DNA of 64,000 nt from Millionella massiliensis. GTDB taxonomy: Bacteria > Bacteroidota > Bacteroidia > Bacteroidales > Rikenellaceae. Shown piece by piece: positions 17,824 to 26,188 of this stretch. Under the pieces are notes generated by a model. It was not told the DNA's origin. It made no database searches and was given only the letters and a program-made list of their open reading frames with translations. Position numbers and translations under genes: made by a program. The first letter of the stretch is position 1, and every line of letters starts with the position of its first letter. The stretch covers positions 1,844,246-1,908,245 of the forward strand of contig NZ_FNWD01000002.1 in the NCBI RefSeq assembly GCF_900104655.1, given 5' to 3'.

Positions 17824-18714
17824 ATGAAAAAAATCGTAGTGACCGGCGCCAACGGGCAGCTGGGAAACGAACTGCGGGCGATTGACCGCAGCGGCACATA
17901 CGCCACCCGATACCGTTTTGTATTTACCGATGTCGCCGAACTCGACATCACCGACCGTGCTGCGGTTGGCGCCTTCATGGAGGAGCAGCGTCCCGACTGG
18001 ATTATCAATGCCGCCGCCTACACCGCGGTCGACCGGGCAGAATCGGATGCCGACCGGGCCGAACTGTTGAACGCCGGAGCCGTCGCCAATCTGGTAGCTG
18101 GCGCTTCGGCTGTCGGAGCCGGTTTCGTACAGGTATCGACCGACTACGTTTTTGACGGTCGGATGCCCGAAGACCGCCGTCCGTGGAGCGAAACCGACCC
18201 CACGGGGCCGCGTTCCGTCTACGGAGCGACCAAACTCCGCGGCGAACAGGCCGCACTGGCCTACGGGCGCAGTTTTGTGGTGCGTACGGCGTGGCTCTAC
18301 AGCACCTATGGCAACAATTTCGTGAAGACCATGCTGCGGCTGGGGGCCGAGCGTTCGGAACTCGGCGTGGTGGCCGACCAGTGGGGTACGCCCACCTATG
18401 CGGCTGATTTGGCTGCCGCCCTTATGCGGATGGTGGCCCGCGTGGACGAACTCCCGGCCGAAGAGGCAGCGCCTCTTTTCGGCCTCTATCATTACACCGA
18501 CGACGGGGTGGCCACCTGGTACGACCTGGCCTCGGAGACGATGCGTCTGGGCGGGCGTGCCTGCACCGTGCGTCCCATCACGACTGCCGAATACCCTACG
18601 CCGGCCGAACGTCCCGCCTGGTCCGTGCTGTCGAAGGCCAAAATCAAGGCCGCTTTCGGCGTCGAAGTGCCCGATTGGCGGGAGAGTCTCGCCCGTTGCA
18701 TCGAGGCTCTCTAA
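17824..18714 (+). CDS. rfbD: dTDP-4-dehydrorhamnose reductase RmlD
   Basis: 296 residues from the ATG at 17824. The longer open frame that begins upstream is only an extension without homology. RmlD reduces dTDP-4-keto-L-rhamnose with NAD(P)H, the last step to dTDP-L-rhamnose. Visible: VTGANGQLGNELR (nucleotide loop), INAAAYTAVDRAE, VSTDYVFDGR, and YGATKLRGEQAA (YxxxK active site), then VADQWGTPTYAADLAAAL. A gap of 113 bases separates it from the oxidoreductase gene. argB follows after 56 bases. Confidence 0.95.
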   Translation: MKKIVVTGANGQLGNELRAIDRSGTYATRYRFVFTDVAELDITDRAAVGAFMEEQRPDWIINAAAYTAVDRAESDADRAELLNAGAVANLVAGASAVGAGFVQVSTDYVFDGRMPEDRRPWSETDPTGPRSVYGATKLRGEQAALAYGRSFVVRTAWLYSTYGNNFVKTMLRLGAERSELGVVADQWGTPTYAADLAAALMRMVARVDELPAEEAAPLFGLYHYTDDGVATWYDLASETMRLGGRACTVRPITTAEYPTPAERPAWSVLSKAKIKAAFGVEVPDWRESLARCIEAL

Positions 18715-18770
18715 ACGGCTATTACGGGCTCCCGCAGCCTCCTCGCAGAACGAAAACAAGAACAGCATAT

Positions 18771-19550
18771 ATGCAGAGCATTAAAGTTATCAAGATCGGC
18801 GGCAATGTCGTCGACAATCCCGAAAAGTTACAGCAGTTCCTGCGTGATTTTGCCTCGCTCGAGGGTCCCAAGGTGCTGATCCATGGCGGCGGAAAGGTCG
18901 CTACGGCCATCTCCAAGGGGCTCGGCATCGAGGCTCGCATGATCGACGGCCGGCGCGTGACGGATGCCGAAACCCTCCGCATCGTGACAATGGTCTATGC
19001 CGGGCTGATCAACAAAAACATCGTGGCCAGCCTCCAGCACCAGGGGTGCAACGCTCTCGGTCTGTGCGGTGCCGACGGCAGCCTCATCCAGTCCCGCAAA
19101 CGGGCCGCAACCCCCATCGACTACGGTTTTGTGGGCGATCCCGAGCGGTTCAATCTCGACACCGCCACGGCCCTGATCGACAGCGGTCTGGTTCCCATCG
19201 TGGCCCCCATCACCTACGAACCCGTGAGCGGCGCGCTGCTCAATACCAATGCCGACACTGTGGCGCAAACCGTTGCCGTCGGTCTGGCAGCCCGCTATCC
19301 CGTCGAACTGGTCTACTGCTTCGAGAAACGCGGCGTGTTGCGCAATGTCGATGACGAAAACTCCGTGATCGAACGTATCGATCCCGCCCTGTACGAAGAG
19401 CTCAAGGCCGAAGGCATCGTTGCCGACGGGATGCTTCCCAAGCTGGACAACGCTTTCAAGGCGATCCGTTCCGGCGTGTCGAGCGTCGTGATCTGTGCGG
19501 CAGAAAACCTGACCCAGCCCGGCTACGGCGGAACGACCCTCTGTAAATAG
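18771..19550 (+). CDS. argB: Acetylglutamate kinase family ArgB
   Basis: 259 residues from the ATG at 18771, giving the usual start MQSIKVIKIGGNVVDN; the frame is open upstream but not conserved. ArgB phosphorylates N-acetylglutamate in arginine synthesis. Visible: KIGGNVV (phosphate loop), LIHGGGKVAT (substrate loop), ALGLCGADGSLI and LNTNADTVAQTVAVGLAA. In Bacteroides fragilis the pathway runs on N-succinyl rather than N-acetyl compounds, so the substrate here may be N-succinylglutamate. No other arginine gene is nearby; the gene sits between rmlD and birA. Its stop is 11 bases before birA. Confidence 0.92.
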   Translation: MQSIKVIKIGGNVVDNPEKLQQFLRDFASLEGPKVLIHGGGKVATAISKGLGIEARMIDGRRVTDAETLRIVTMVYAGLINKNIVASLQHQGCNALGLCGADGSLIQSRKRAATPIDYGFVGDPERFNLDTATALIDSGLVPIVAPITYEPVSGALLNTNADTVAQTVAVGLAARYPVELVYCFEKRGVLRNVDDENSVIERIDPALYEELKAEGIVADGMLPKLDNAFKAIRSGVSSVVICAAENLTQPGYGGTTLCK

Positions 19551-19561
19551 CCCGTAACCGC

Positions 19562-20317
19562 ATGGAATTTCGGATTTTCCCGTTCGACGAGGTGACCTCG
19601 ACCAACGACGTGGCCATGCACGATTCTGCGGCTTATCCCCACGGTTCCGTTGTGACCGCTCGTCTGCAGACTGCCGGACGCGGTCAGCGCGGCAACCGCT
19701 GGGTGAGCGAAGCCGGCCGGAACCTGACCTTCTCGCTGGCCATAGAACCGACCCATATTCTGGTCGAACAGCAGTTCCGCATCAGCGAGATGGCTGCCCT
19801 GGCTGCCAGTGACGCCATTCGCGCCGTTTCCGACGGCGGTGTGGCCTGTCGGATCAAGTGGCCCAACGACCTCTATGTCGGCGACCGGAAGATCGGCGGC
19901 ATGCTGATCGAACATGCCCTCCACAGCGAGTACCTCAGCCGTTCCGTAATCGGCATCGGAATCAACGTGCGGCAGCGGTCGTTCGATCCGTCGCTGCCCA
20001 ATCCCACGTCGCTCGCGAACGAGTGGGACCGCCTGTCGCTGCCGGGTGACGTCCCGTCGCCCGAGGAGTTGTTGCAGGCCTTCTTCCGTGCGTTCGAGTG
20101 GCGCTACGAGCAGCCGCAGAACGACTTGCATGCCGATTTCATGGCCCGTCTTTGGCGCGGCGACGGCTCCCCTTATCCTTACCGGGAAAGCGCTTCCGGC
20201 GAGCTGTTCGAGGCCCGTATCGCTGGGGTCGACCCCCACAGCGGCGAGTTGACCCTCCGTCTGGCGGACGGCACCGAACGCCGCTACTGGTTCAAAGAGG
20301 TGGAGCCGCTCTTTTAG
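19562..20317 (+). CDS. birA: Biotin-protein ligase BirA (no DNA-binding domain)
   Basis: 251 residues. It attaches biotin to carboxylase carrier proteins through biotinyl-AMP. Visible: TSTNDVAM, TAGRGQRGNRWVSEAG (biotinyl-AMP loop, GRGxxG), KWPNDLYVGDRKIGGMLIE (catalytic Lys and Asp) and GIGINVRQR. The start is at the catalytic domain, with no N-terminal helix-turn-helix, so it is a monofunctional ligase and not a biotin-operon repressor. Just 11 bases after argB, so likely co-transcribed. A short repeat array lies right after its stop. Confidence 0.93.
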   Translation: MEFRIFPFDEVTSTNDVAMHDSAAYPHGSVVTARLQTAGRGQRGNRWVSEAGRNLTFSLAIEPTHILVEQQFRISEMAALAASDAIRAVSDGGVACRIKWPNDLYVGDRKIGGMLIEHALHSEYLSRSVIGIGINVRQRSFDPSLPNPTSLANEWDRLSLPGDVPSPEELLQAFFRAFEWRYEQPQNDLHADFMARLWRGDGSPYPYRESASGELFEARIAGVDPHSGELTLRLADGTERRYWFKEVEPLF

Positions 20318-20326
20318 CGGCCCGGT

Positions 20327-20374
20327 AGCAGTGAGCCCAGCAAGCAGTGAACCTGGCGAACAGTGAAGCCGGCA
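20327..20374 (+). repeat. Three short 16-base direct repeats after birA
   Basis: AGCAGTGA begins at 20327 and 20343, and a variant AACAGTGA at 20359, each 16 bases apart, with looser copies of GnCC/GGC sequence between them. It lies in the 172-base non-coding gap before yraN. Probably a small degenerate tandem repeat with no evident role. Confidence 0.5.
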
Positions 20375-20489
20375 GGGTAAGGCAGGAGGGGTGGCGGCTC
20401 GGTGGAGTGGACCCGTATCTCCGCTCGACTCCTGCCAACCCGATTCCGTCTCCCGAAACGGTGTTAGGCGGTTCCGAAAGAAATAGACT

Positions 20490-20870
20490 ATGGCAGAACA
20501 TCTCGAAACCGGTCTGAACGGCGAAAATGCGGTGGCCGACTATCTCGTGTCGCAGGGGTGGCGTATCGTTGCCCGGCGATGGCGCGATCCGGCCCCGCGT
20601 GGGCTTCGTACGGACATCGATTTGATAGCCTCTTCGCCCGACGGCCGCTGGCACTTTGTCGAGGTCAAGACCCGCAGCGGAGCCGCAACCGGCGACTGTT
20701 CGCCCGAATCGGCCGTCACCCCGGCCAAGGTCCGCCGCATGCTTCAGGCTGCCGAACGATACCTCGATCTTCACGCGCTGAACGTCGAAATCTCGATCGA
20801 TCTGGCGGCTGTCCTCCTTCAGCCCCTCTCGACACCCCGCATCCGCTACTATTCGGATATTGCCCGTTAG
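20490..20870 (+). CDS. YraN family (UPF0102) protein
   Basis: 126 residues, the usual length. The family has an endonuclease-like core related to archaeal Holliday-junction resolvases, seen as GENAVADYLVSQGW, DIDLIAS and WHFVEVKTRSGA (Asp, then ExK). Its cellular role is not established in most bacteria. It stands alone, after birA, with a 172-base gap before it. Confidence 0.88.
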   Translation: MAEHLETGLNGENAVADYLVSQGWRIVARRWRDPAPRGLRTDIDLIASSPDGRWHFVEVKTRSGAATGDCSPESAVTPAKVRRMLQAAERYLDLHALNVEISIDLAAVLLQPLSTPRIRYYSDIAR

Positions 20871-21052
20871 GCGGAACTTTTCTCCTCTCTCGGTCTTTCG
20901 CTGAACGCTGTTCTCTGCTTTTTCCAGTGTACCTTTTCTGAAAATCGCGCTTTGCTCCGGGAAAGCTCCTCCCCGTACGAAATACGGTATCGCCGAATCG
21001 TTGAATTTTGTCTGAAAAGATCGGGGCGATGTAAGTAAATCATTAAAAATGT

Positions 21053-21060
21053 TACCTTTG
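21053..21060 (+). promoter_or_regulatory. -7 promoter box for the glycogen fusion gene
   Basis: TACCTTTG is an exact TAnnTTTG match, 84 bases before the ATG at 21145, in an AT-rich stretch. It implies a leader of about 80 bases. No clear -33 box. Confidence 0.55.
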
Positions 21061-21144
21061 TGGTGCCGAATTGCGCTCCGTCGGTGGGTGCTGTCGGACC
21101 CGTTCGGCATCTCTCGGATAAGACCATAACTCAAATCCAATGAT

Positions 21145-24100
21145 ATGAGCGAAAATACAAGGTGTACCCCCAACATGCTGTTCGAAGTAAGTTGGGAAGT
21201 CTGCAACAAAGTCGGCGGTATCCATACCGTCGTGGGTACCAAGGCTCAGACCGCAATCGAGCACTTTGGTGACGACCACTATATCGTGATTGGTCCCGAT
21301 CTGACCAGCGAAAGCGAAAATCCCGAATTCCAGGAAGATCCGAATCTGTTGAAATCGTGGCGACAGATCATCGCTGCCGAAGGCCTGCGCGTGCGGGTCG
21401 GCCGGTGGAAAAACGTGGTCGGCACCCCGATCGCCATGCTGGTCAACTTCTCGGCCATCATGGGACAGAAAAACGACATTCTGGCCAAACTGTGGGAGGA
21501 TTACAAGGTCGACTCCATCAGCGGCCAGTGGGACTACGTGGAACCCGTCCTGTTCGGTTACGCCGCCGGTAAAGTGATCGAAAGCTATACCAAATACTAC
21601 AACGAACCCGGGAAACACGCCGTCGCTCACTTCCACGAATGGATGACCGCCAGCGGCGGACTCTACCTCCGCAAGGAACGTCCCTCGGTAGCAACCGTCT
21701 TCACGACCCACGCCACCGTCGTCGGACGCTCCATTGCCGGTAACGGGCTCCCCCTGTACAGCGGTCTCGATGGCTTCAACGGCGACGACATGGCCCGCCA
21801 GTTCGGAGTCGTGGCCAAACACTCGATCGAAAAGGTCGCCGCCCACAATCTCGACGCCTTCTCGACCGTCAGCGACATCACCAAACGGGAATGCAAGGCG
21901 CTGCTCGATGCCGACGTGTCGGTGGTGACCCCCAACGGTTTTGCCGACACCTTCGTATGGCAGGGCGATGAGGCCGAAACCAAACGCCGCGAGGCCCGGA
22001 ATCTGATGGTCCGCGTGGCCGAAGCCACCCTCGGTATCGAACTCCAGAACGACCCGCTGATTGTTTCGATCGGTGGCCGCTACGAGTTCAAAAACAAGGG
22101 GATCGACGAATTTATCGACTCGCTCGGCGAACTCAACAATAACGACAAGCTCCAGCGCGACATCCTTGCCTATATTATGGTTCCGTGCTGGAATCATGGT
22201 GCCCGCCGCGACCTGCAATGCGTCTTGGCCGGCCAGAACGAATGCGGCATGGACCATGCCGGCGCGCTGAACACCACGCACTACCTGGGCGACGCCGACA
22301 ACGACCCCGTGGTGAACCACCTCCGCGCCCGTGGCCTGCTCGGTCAGGGCAACCGCGTGCATACCGTATTCGTCCCGTGCTACCTGAACGGTGACGACGG
22401 CATCTTCAACAAAATCTACTACGAGATGCTGGTCGGGATGGACGTCACCGTCTTCCCCTCCTACTACGAGCCGTGGGGTTATACGCCGCTCGAAAGCATC
22501 GCCTTCTCGGTGCCCACCGTTACGACCGACCTGGCCGGTTTCGGCCTCTGGGTCGAACAGCATGCCGAAGGCAACCATCTGGGTGTCACCGTCGTCCACC
22601 GCGACGATACCAACAGCCCTGAAGTGGTGGCCACCATTGCCCAAACCCTCATCGGGTATGCCAACATGACCGACCAGGAGATGCTCAGCCATCGCGAATC
22701 GGCCCGGAACATATCGCATACCGCTCTGTGGTCCAACCTCTACGATTACTACATCGACCTTTACCACCTTGCCGTGGAAAGCTCCATTCGCCGTTGCAAC
22801 CGAATGGCCAATGACGGCGGTAATACTCACGAACAACTCAATTACGTGCTACAACAACTCGTTATCGACAGCAAACCCAACTGGACCCGCATGATGGTCG
22901 AAAGTTCGGTTCCCGAGCGGCTCAAACCCCTCGAAGAGCTGACCAAAAACCTCTGGTGGTCCTGGTACGATCCCGCTCGGCAACTCTTCGAATCCATCGA
23001 CCCCGAGCTGTGGAACAAAGTGGATCGGAACCCCATCGACCTGATCGACAGTCTGAACCTGACGAAACTCCGCGAACTCTCCGAAAATCAGGAGTTTCTC
23101 GGCCGCATGGACGCCGTCTATGCCGAATTCCAGAAGTACATGGCGGCCAAGGCCGTCGACGCGCGACCCAAAATCGCCTACTTCTCGATGGAATACGGCC
23201 TGCACCATACCCTGAAAATCTACTCCGGAGGTCTGGGTATCCTGGCCGGCGACTACCTCAAGGAGTCCAGCGACAAAAACGTGCCGATGACCGCCGTCGG
23301 GCTGCTCTATCGCTACGGCTACTTCACCCAGCGCCTCTCGGCCGCCGGATACCAGGAAGCCAGCTACGAACCGCAGGACTTCTTCAAACTGCCCATCTCG
23401 CCCGTTCGTGACGCGCAGGGCAACTGGGTAACCGTTACCGTCAACTTCCCCGGCCGGAAGGTGATTGCCCGTATCTGGCGTTGTGACGTCGGTCGCACCC
23501 AGCTCTACCTGATGGACACCGACCACGACCTGAACCAACCCGAAGACCGCAGCATTACCCACCACCTCTACGGCGGTGACTGGGACAACCGACTCAAACA
23601 GGAGTTCCTGCTCGGTATCGGCGGTATCCGTCTGCTGAACACCCTCGGCATCGAATCCGACATCTACCACTGCAACGAAGGCCACGCCGCCTTCATCGGA
23701 CTGGAACGCGTACACAACCTCATCAGCAAGTACGACCTGAGCTTCTCCGAAGCCATGGAGTGCGTCCGTTCCTCCTCCGTATTTACCACCCACACGCCCG
23801 TTCCGGCCGGCCACGACGCCTTCCCCGAAGATATGATCCGTCAGTACATGTCCCACTATCCGGACCGTCTGAAGATCACCTGGGAGCAGTTCATCAACCT
23901 CGGCAAGACCAACCCCAAGGATCCGAACGAGAAGTTCTCGATGAGCGTTCTCGCCTCCAACATGTCGCAGGAGGTGAACGGTGTGAGCTGGTTGCACGGC
24001 GAAGTCAGCAAGGAGATCCTGAAAAACATCTGGCCCGGTTACCTGCCCGGCGAACTCCACATCGGTTACGTTACCAACGGCGTGCACTTCCCCACCTGGG

Positions 24101-25425
24101 CCGCTACCAAACTCAAGGAGCTCTACTACAATACCTTCGGTGAATCGTTCCGCAAGGGTGACTACTCGAAGGAAAACTGGGAGAAGATCTACAACATCGA
24201 CGACCGCGTGCTGTGGGATACCCGTCTCTACTTGAAGGAGCGTCTGATGAAGAAGATCCGTTCGCGCGTGGCCGATCCCGGTCAGTGCCGTTACGACTCG
24301 CCCCGCCAGATCGTCCAGATCCAGGAATCGCTCAAGAACGACGTCCTCACCATCGGTTTCGCCCGTCGTTTCGCCACCTACAAACGTGCCCACCTGCTCT
24401 TCACCAACATGGAGCGGCTCGAGCAGATTGTCAACAATCCGGAACGTCCCGTACAGTTCGTCTTTGCCGGTAAGGCTCACCCCGCCGACAAAGCCGGTCA
24501 GGATCTGATCAAGAAGATCGTCGAAGTCTCCAAGATGCCTCAGTTCCTCGGAAAAGTCATCTTCCTGCAGAATTACGACATGGAGCTGGCCCGCCGCATG
24601 GTGCAGGGTGTCGACGTGTGGATGAACACCCCCACGCGACCCCTCGAAGCATCCGGTACGAGCGGCGAAAAGGCCGTAATGAACGGCGTGCTTCACTTCT
24701 CGGTGCTCGACGGCTGGTGGGTCGAAGGGTACAAGGAGGGTGCCGGCTGGATGCTCCCCATGGAAAGCACCTTCGACGACCCCCGTTACCAGGACGAAAT
24801 GGATGCCGAACTGATTTACACCACTATCGAAGAGCAGATCGCACCGCTCTACTACGAGCGTGACGAAAACAACCTGCCCGTTCGGTGGATCGCTTCGGTC
24901 AAGAAATGTATCGCCGAAGTGGCTTCGCAGTTCACCACCAACCGCATGATGCAGGACTACGAAGACCGCTTCTACTCGAAGCTCTACACCCGTCATCAGA
25001 AGATGGTGGCCGACGACTTTGCCGAAGCCCGCGAAATTGCCGCCTGGAAACGCCGCGTAAGCCGCTCGTGGGACAAGATCCAGGTGCTGGGCTTCAAACA
25101 GTACGACGTCGGACATACGGCCATCAAGCTCGGCGAGCACTATAACCTGGAGGTAACGCTCGATCTCGGCGACTTGAAACCCGAAGACGTGGGTGTTGAA
25201 GTGCTGGTTGCCGACCAGATTACGGACGACGGTCAGAACAAGGGTAAGATCACCCTGCGCAATACCTTCCAGTTCGAGCTGGTGCAGGTCGAGGGCCACG
25301 TGGCCACCTTCCGACTCAACTCCACCCCCGAAAACGCAGGTTCGTACGACGTGGCGATCCGGGTTTACGCCAAGAATCCCAAACTGCCGCACCGCATGGA
25401 CTTCGCGCTCGTCAAGTGGGTATAA
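21145..25425 (+). CDS. Glycogen synthase (GT3-like) fused to alpha-glucan phosphorylase (GT35)
   Basis: 1426 residues. The N-terminal half (about 1-560) looks like eukaryotic-type GT3 glycogen synthase: FEVSWEVCNKVGGIHTVVGTKA at the start and FPSYYEPWGYTPLES near residue 435-450 with the acceptor-binding Glu. The second half (about 580-1300) is a glycogen phosphorylase of the DUF3417-containing type: LKPLEELTKNLWWSWYDPARQLF opens it, SGGLGILAGDYLKESSD and TNGVHFPTW follow, and GTSGEKAVMNG near residue 1170-1180 carries the PLP lysine. A C-terminal beta-rich tail follows (about 1310-1426). So one polypeptide has both a glucan-building and a glucan-releasing domain; such fusions are known in Bacteroidetes. 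Own promoter upstream, terminator downstream. Confidence 0.93.
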   Translation: MSENTRCTPNMLFEVSWEVCNKVGGIHTVVGTKAQTAIEHFGDDHYIVIGPDLTSESENPEFQEDPNLLKSWRQIIAAEGLRVRVGRWKNVVGTPIAMLVNFSAIMGQKNDILAKLWEDYKVDSISGQWDYVEPVLFGYAAGKVIESYTKYYNEPGKHAVAHFHEWMTASGGLYLRKERPSVATVFTTHATVVGRSIAGNGLPLYSGLDGFNGDDMARQFGVVAKHSIEKVAAHNLDAFSTVSDITKRECKALLDADVSVVTPNGFADTFVWQGDEAETKRREARNLMVRVAEATLGIELQNDPLIVSIGGRYEFKNKGIDEFIDSLGELNNNDKLQRDILAYIMVPCWNHGARRDLQCVLAGQNECGMDHAGALNTTHYLGDADNDPVVNHLRARGLLGQGNRVHTVFVPCYLNGDDGIFNKIYYEMLVGMDVTVFPSYYEPWGYTPLESIAFSVPTVTTDLAGFGLWVEQHAEGNHLGVTVVHRDDTNSPEVVATIAQTLIGYANMTDQEMLSHRESARNISHTALWSNLYDYYIDLYHLAVESSIRRCNRMANDGGNTHEQLNYVLQQLVIDSKPNWTRMMVESSVPERLKPLEELTKNLWWSWYDPARQLFESIDPELWNKVDRNPIDLIDSLNLTKLRELSENQEFLGRMDAVYAEFQKYMAAKAVDARPKIAYFSMEYGLHHTLKIYSGGLGILAGDYLKESSDKNVPMTAVGLLYRYGYFTQRLSAAGYQEASYEPQDFFKLPISPVRDAQGNWVTVTVNFPGRKVIARIWRCDVGRTQLYLMDTDHDLNQPEDRSITHHLYGGDWDNRLKQEFLLGIGGIRLLNTLGIESDIYHCNEGHAAFIGLERVHNLISKYDLSFSEAMECVRSSSVFTTHTPVPAGHDAFPEDMIRQYMSHYPDRLKITWEQFINLGKTNPKDPNEKFSMSVLASNMSQEVNGVSWLHGEVSKEILKNIWPGYLPGELHIGYVTNGVHFPTWAATKLKELYYNTFGESFRKGDYSKENWEKIYNIDDRVLWDTRLYLKERLMKKIRSRVADPGQCRYDSPRQIVQIQESLKNDVLTIGFARRFATYKRAHLLFTNMERLEQIVNNPERPVQFVFAGKAHPADKAGQDLIKKIVEVSKMPQFLGKVIFLQNYDMELARRMVQGVDVWMNTPTRPLEASGTSGEKAVMNGVLHFSVLDGWWVEGYKEGAGWMLPMESTFDDPRYQDEMDAELIYTTIEEQIAPLYYERDENNLPVRWIASVKKCIAEVASQFTTNRMMQDYEDRFYSKLYTRHQKMVADDFAEAREIAAWKRRVSRSWDKIQVLGFKQYDVGHTAIKLGEHYNLEVTLDLGDLKPEDVGVEVLVADQITDDGQNKGKITLRNTFQFELVQVEGHVATFRLNSTPENAGSYDVAIRVYAKNPKLPHRMDFALVKWV

Positions 25426-25500
25426 TCTGTCCGAGGCGGGATGATCGGGGGCCGATGTTGCGGCTCGCGTAATCCCGGACTTGAGTACCTGTGAATTTTC

Positions 25501-25545
25501 AAGAGGTTTTTCCGCTTATGCAATGGGCGGGAAAACCTCTTTTTG
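25501..25545 (+). terminator. Rho-independent terminator of the glycogen fusion gene
   Basis: AGAGGTTTT...CCGC (25502-25515) pairs with GCGGGAAAACCTCT (25527-25540) around a short loop, followed by TTTTTG. Located about 75 bases after the stop codon. Confidence 0.8.
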
Positions 25546-26121
25546 CATGATGGCGTAGCCGGGTGGAGCCTTTCGTATGAATCTATTGGGGAAAATGGCT
25601 CCGTGTTGTGGATAGCTGGTTGATCGGAAATGCCTCGATTGGGGTCGTTTTCTTTTGCCAAATCGACCAGGGTAGGGATTGTTCGGTATCTCCTGCTTTC
25701 GTTAAAGAAAAGGGCGTTGAATGGGGTAGAATCCTGCGGTCGGGGTGTTGCCGGAACGTGTGTGGAAGATTGCAGGGCAGGTCAGGGCGACGCAGTGTGG
25801 GGCACCCGGCAAGGACCATCAGGGAGGAAAGAGAGGTAACGGGGTCGAATCTGCAGAGTGGTGTGCGGCTCTGAATGTGACGGAATGGTGTCGAACGGGG
25901 CCCGATTGTGCTGAATATGGCGGGCTGGTAGGGGTGTGATGTGGACGAAAGCGAGTTAGAAAGGAGGGGGTACCTAGTGAGGCGATATAAGACCGGAACA
26001 TGGGCACATCGGAGCGGCGATGAACTGGAACGCGGAAAAACAACAGACTGGGAACGGCAACGAACCGGAACAGGCAAACCCGGAATACGGCCAGACTCGT
26101 ATCGCCAAACCGGAAAAAGGA
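25546..26121. other. 576-base spacer between convergent terminators, no gene found
   Basis: The plus strand is rich in G and A, with repeated CCGGAAC/GGGAAC-like words near 26000-26090. Open frames on either strand are short, overlap in several frames and read as low-complexity basic or proline-rich peptides, so I call none. The block GAGGAAAG at 25824-25831 recalls one RNase P element, but no other part of that RNA is present. It may be a decayed gene or a non-coding RNA that I do not recognise. Confidence 0.4.
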
Positions 26122-26147
26122 TAATCCCGGTTTGACAAGCGGGATTA
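26122..26147 (-). terminator. Rho-independent terminator of dnaG
   Basis: A perfect inverted repeat, TAATCCCG (26122-26129) and CGGGATTA (26140-26147), with a 10-base loop. Read on the minus strand it is followed by TCCTTTTTCC. It lies about 40 bases after the dnaG stop. Confidence 0.7.
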
Positions 26148-26188
26148 CCTCCCGCCCGGGGACAGGCGAAGGTCGGCGCACAGCGCCT

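Noticed and set aside
25290..25310. GGCCACGTGGCC palindrome in the glycogen fusion gene as a fourth parS
   Set aside because: It lacks the TGTT and AACA flanks; only the central CACGTG matches.
22849..25392. Long antisense open frame opposite the glycogen fusion gene
   Set aside because: It mirrors a real GC-rich gene and reads as a low-similarity His/Val/Gly-rich protein; such shadows are common here.
25824..25831. GAGGAAAG resembling part of RNase P RNA
   Set aside because: No other conserved RNase P segment is present in the spacer.
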